Shown here: positions 6,541-7,749 of the stretch, piece by piece
How the letters are laid out: every line of letters begins with the position of its first letter
How positions within the stretch are numbered: position 1 is the first letter of the stretch
DNA from: DATJBC01 sp035515515
GTDB lineage: Bacteria > Actinomycetota > Acidimicrobiia > Acidimicrobiales > UBA8190
Length of the DNA stretch: 7,749 nucleotides
Assembly (NCBI GenBank): GCA_035515515.1
Contig: DATJBC010000312.1
Location: 1 to 7,749, forward strand
Direction: 5' to 3'
Notes under the pieces: generated by a model
What the model saw: only the letters and a program-made list of their open reading frames with translations
What the model was told of the DNA's origin: nothing
Database searches by the model: none
Made by a program: the position numbers and the translations under genes

Positions 6541-7749
6541 GTGCGCAAGGGCGCGACGGGACGACGGGCCGGCGTCGGTTCGCCCACCTCCGCCGGGGGC
6601 GCCGGGCGGGGCGGGGAGAACGGGCACGCCCGCAGCGCCACGCGCCGGGGCCCGTTGCGGGGCTTCCCCGACACGGAGCTGGTCGAGGACTTCGCCACGG
6701 CCTGCCTGTCGCGGGCCCTCGACGACCGCGAGATCCTCCTGCAGAAGCAGAGCCGCGTCTTCTTCCAGATCTCGGGGGCGGGCCACGAGATCCTGCTGCT
6801 GGCGCTGGCCCGCTCGCTGCGGCCGGCCTACGACTGGTTCTTCCCCTACTACCGCGACCGGGCGCTGGTGCTCGCCCTGGGGGTGACGCCCCTCGACATC
6901 ATGCTGCAGGCGGTGGGCTCGGCCCTCGACCCGGCCTCGGGCGGGCGGCAGATGCCGTGCCACTTCGGCGACGTCACCCGCAACATCGCCACCCAGTCGA
7001 GCCCCACCGGCAGCCAGTGCCTGCCCGCCGTGGGGTGCGCGGAGGCCGCCCGCTACATCGTGCGCCGTCCCGGCCTGGCCGGCTGCCGGGCGCGCGGCGA
7101 CGAGATCACCTACGTCTCGCTGGGCGAGGGCGCCACCTCGGAGGGCGAGTTCTGGGAGAGCCTCAACACCGCCTGCCGCCTCCACCTGCCGGTGCTGTTC
7201 GTGGTGGCCGACAACGGCTACGCCATCTCGGTGCGCGCCGCCGACCAGTCGCCGGCGCCCGTGGCCGAGCTGGTGCGGGGGTTCCGGGGCCTGGCGGTGA
7301 CGCGCCTCGACGGGTGGGACTACGCGGCGTGCCGCACCAAGGGGGGCCGCGCCATCGCCCGGGTGCGGGCCGGGGAGGGACCGGGGCTCATCCACGCCCA
7401 CGTCACGCGGCCCTACTCGCACTCCTCGGCCGACTCCCAGGCCAAGTACCGCGACGCCGCCGAGCTGGCCGAGGAGCGCGCCCACGACCCCATCGACACC
7501 TTCGAGCGGGCCCTGGTCTCGGCCGGGGTGCTCAGCGAGGAGCGGGCCGCCCAGCTGCGGGCCGAGGGGCGCGCCCGGGCCGCCCGGGCGGCCGAGGACG
7601 CCCTGGGCAGCGCGCGCCCGGACCCGGCGAGCGTGCCCGACAACGGGATCCGCCTGCCGGCGCTGCCCGACCCGGGCGACCCCGCCCCCGCCGGCGGCGG
7701 CGCCGCGGGGGGCGGCGGCGAGGCGGTGGTCATGGCCGAGGCCATCCGC
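6541..7749 (+). CDS. Fused 2-oxoacid dehydrogenase E1 (alpha part, linker and start of beta part), 3' end outside window
   Basis: This is a thiamine-diphosphate-dependent E1, which decarboxylates a 2-oxoacid and passes the acyl group to E2 lipoyl groups. It is open for 403 codons to the window edge. Residues are counted from GTG 6541; GTG 6538 is equally possible. Family signatures are QKQSRVFFQISGAGHEI, DWFFPYYRDRAL, MPCHFGDVTRNIATQSSPTG and PAVGCAEAARY. The ThDP/Mg motif is GEGATSEGEFWESLN (G195-E196-G197) through ADNGYAIS (D224-N225-G226), with the usual spacing. A PYSHSSADS loop lies at about 291-299. The alpha domain ends in a Pro/Gly/Ala linker (about 378-393) that runs without a stop into VVMAEAIR, typical of an E1 beta N-terminus. 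These motif forms resemble single-chain alpha/beta E1s annotated as branched-chain (2-oxoisovalerate) type, but the substrate is not certain. The first roughly 38 residues are low-complexity Gly/Arg/Ala with no family match; TTG 6655 is an alternative start. It is divergent from rmuC. Confidence 0.9.
   Translation, partial: MRKGATGRRAGVGSPTSAGGAGRGGENGHARSATRRGPLRGFPDTELVEDFATACLSRALDDREILLQKQSRVFFQISGAGHEILLLALARSLRPAYDWFFPYYRDRALVLALGVTPLDIMLQAVGSALDPASGGRQMPCHFGDVTRNIATQSSPTGSQCLPAVGCAEAARYIVRRPGLAGCRARGDEITYVSLGEGATSEGEFWESLNTACRLHLPVLFVVADNGYAISVRAADQSPAPVAELVRGFRGLAVTRLDGWDYAACRTKGGRAIARVRAGEGPGLIHAHVTRPYSHSSADSQAKYRDAAELAEERAHDPIDTFERALVSAGVLSEERAAQLRAEGRARAARAAEDALGSARPDPASVPDNGIRLPALPDPGDPAPAGGGAAGGGGEAVVMAEAIR

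Noticed and set aside
6613..6620. SD-like GGGGAGAA before the E1 homology region
   Set aside because: No ATG, GTG or TTG lies in frame at a suitable distance downstream; it is inside the putative N-terminal extension.
6370..7485. N-terminal extension of rmuC by about 370 codons
   Set aside because: It runs antisense through the E1 gene. The RmuC membrane anchor starts right after GTG 6369, and RmuC proteins normally begin with that anchor.
7732..7749. Separate E1 beta gene starting at ATG 7732
   Set aside because: No stop codon separates it from the alpha frame and no SD precedes the ATG. A continuous fused frame is the simpler reading, although the window ends too soon to be certain.
1..7749. 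Mobile elements, CRISPR arrays, toxin-antitoxin or defence genes, tRNA or rRNA
   Set aside because: No transposase or integrase motifs, no regularly spaced repeats and no RNA gene signatures were seen. All long frames are explained by the four main genes.

Overview
The window is very GC-rich, and nearly every codon ends in G or C. It is densely packed with bacterial genes that use GTG starts, have few Shine-Dalgarno signals and show TAnnnT-type -10 boxes. This points to a high-GC actinobacterium. The AddAB-type helicase-nuclease (rather than AdnAB), the fused 2-oxoacid dehydrogenase E1 and the leaderless-looking starts would fit class Acidimicrobiia. That placement is an inference from gene content, not a measurement.

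Layout: (1) Positions 1-1437, plus strand, hold the C-terminal part of an AddB-like protein, a PD-(D/E)XK nuclease with four iron-sulfur cysteines; its start lies outside the window. (2) Positions 1434-4943, plus strand, overlap it by 4 bases and encode a complete AddA-like UvrD/RecB-family helicase-nuclease. (3) Positions 4948-4974 hold a perfect 10-bp-stem hairpin that fills the 31-base gap between two convergent stop codons and probably ends transcription from both sides. (4) Positions 4975-6369, minus strand, encode RmuC. (5) Positions 6370-6537 form a divergent intergenic region of about 170 bases with candidate promoters on both strands, a perfect 10+10 bp inverted repeat, and a possible leaderless 28-codon upstream ORF coupled to rmuC. 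(6) From 6538/6541 to the window edge, plus strand, runs a thiamine-diphosphate-dependent 2-oxoacid dehydrogenase E1. Its frame continues through a Gly/Ala/Pro linker into what looks like the start of the beta subunit, so it appears to be a single-chain alpha/beta fusion.

How the genes relate: the AddB-like and AddA-like proteins should form one complex that resects double-strand breaks for homologous recombination. RmuC is a membrane-anchored coiled-coil protein with a nuclease-like fold, associated with limiting recombination at inverted repeats. It therefore fits a DNA recombination theme, but it is transcribed separately and convergently. The E1 gene belongs to central or branched-chain 2-oxoacid metabolism and shares only the divergent promoter region with rmuC. 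No mobile element, CRISPR array, tRNA or rRNA was seen. The genes are mostly housekeeping; the least ordinary parts are the rmuC/E1 intergenic region and the E1 fusion.
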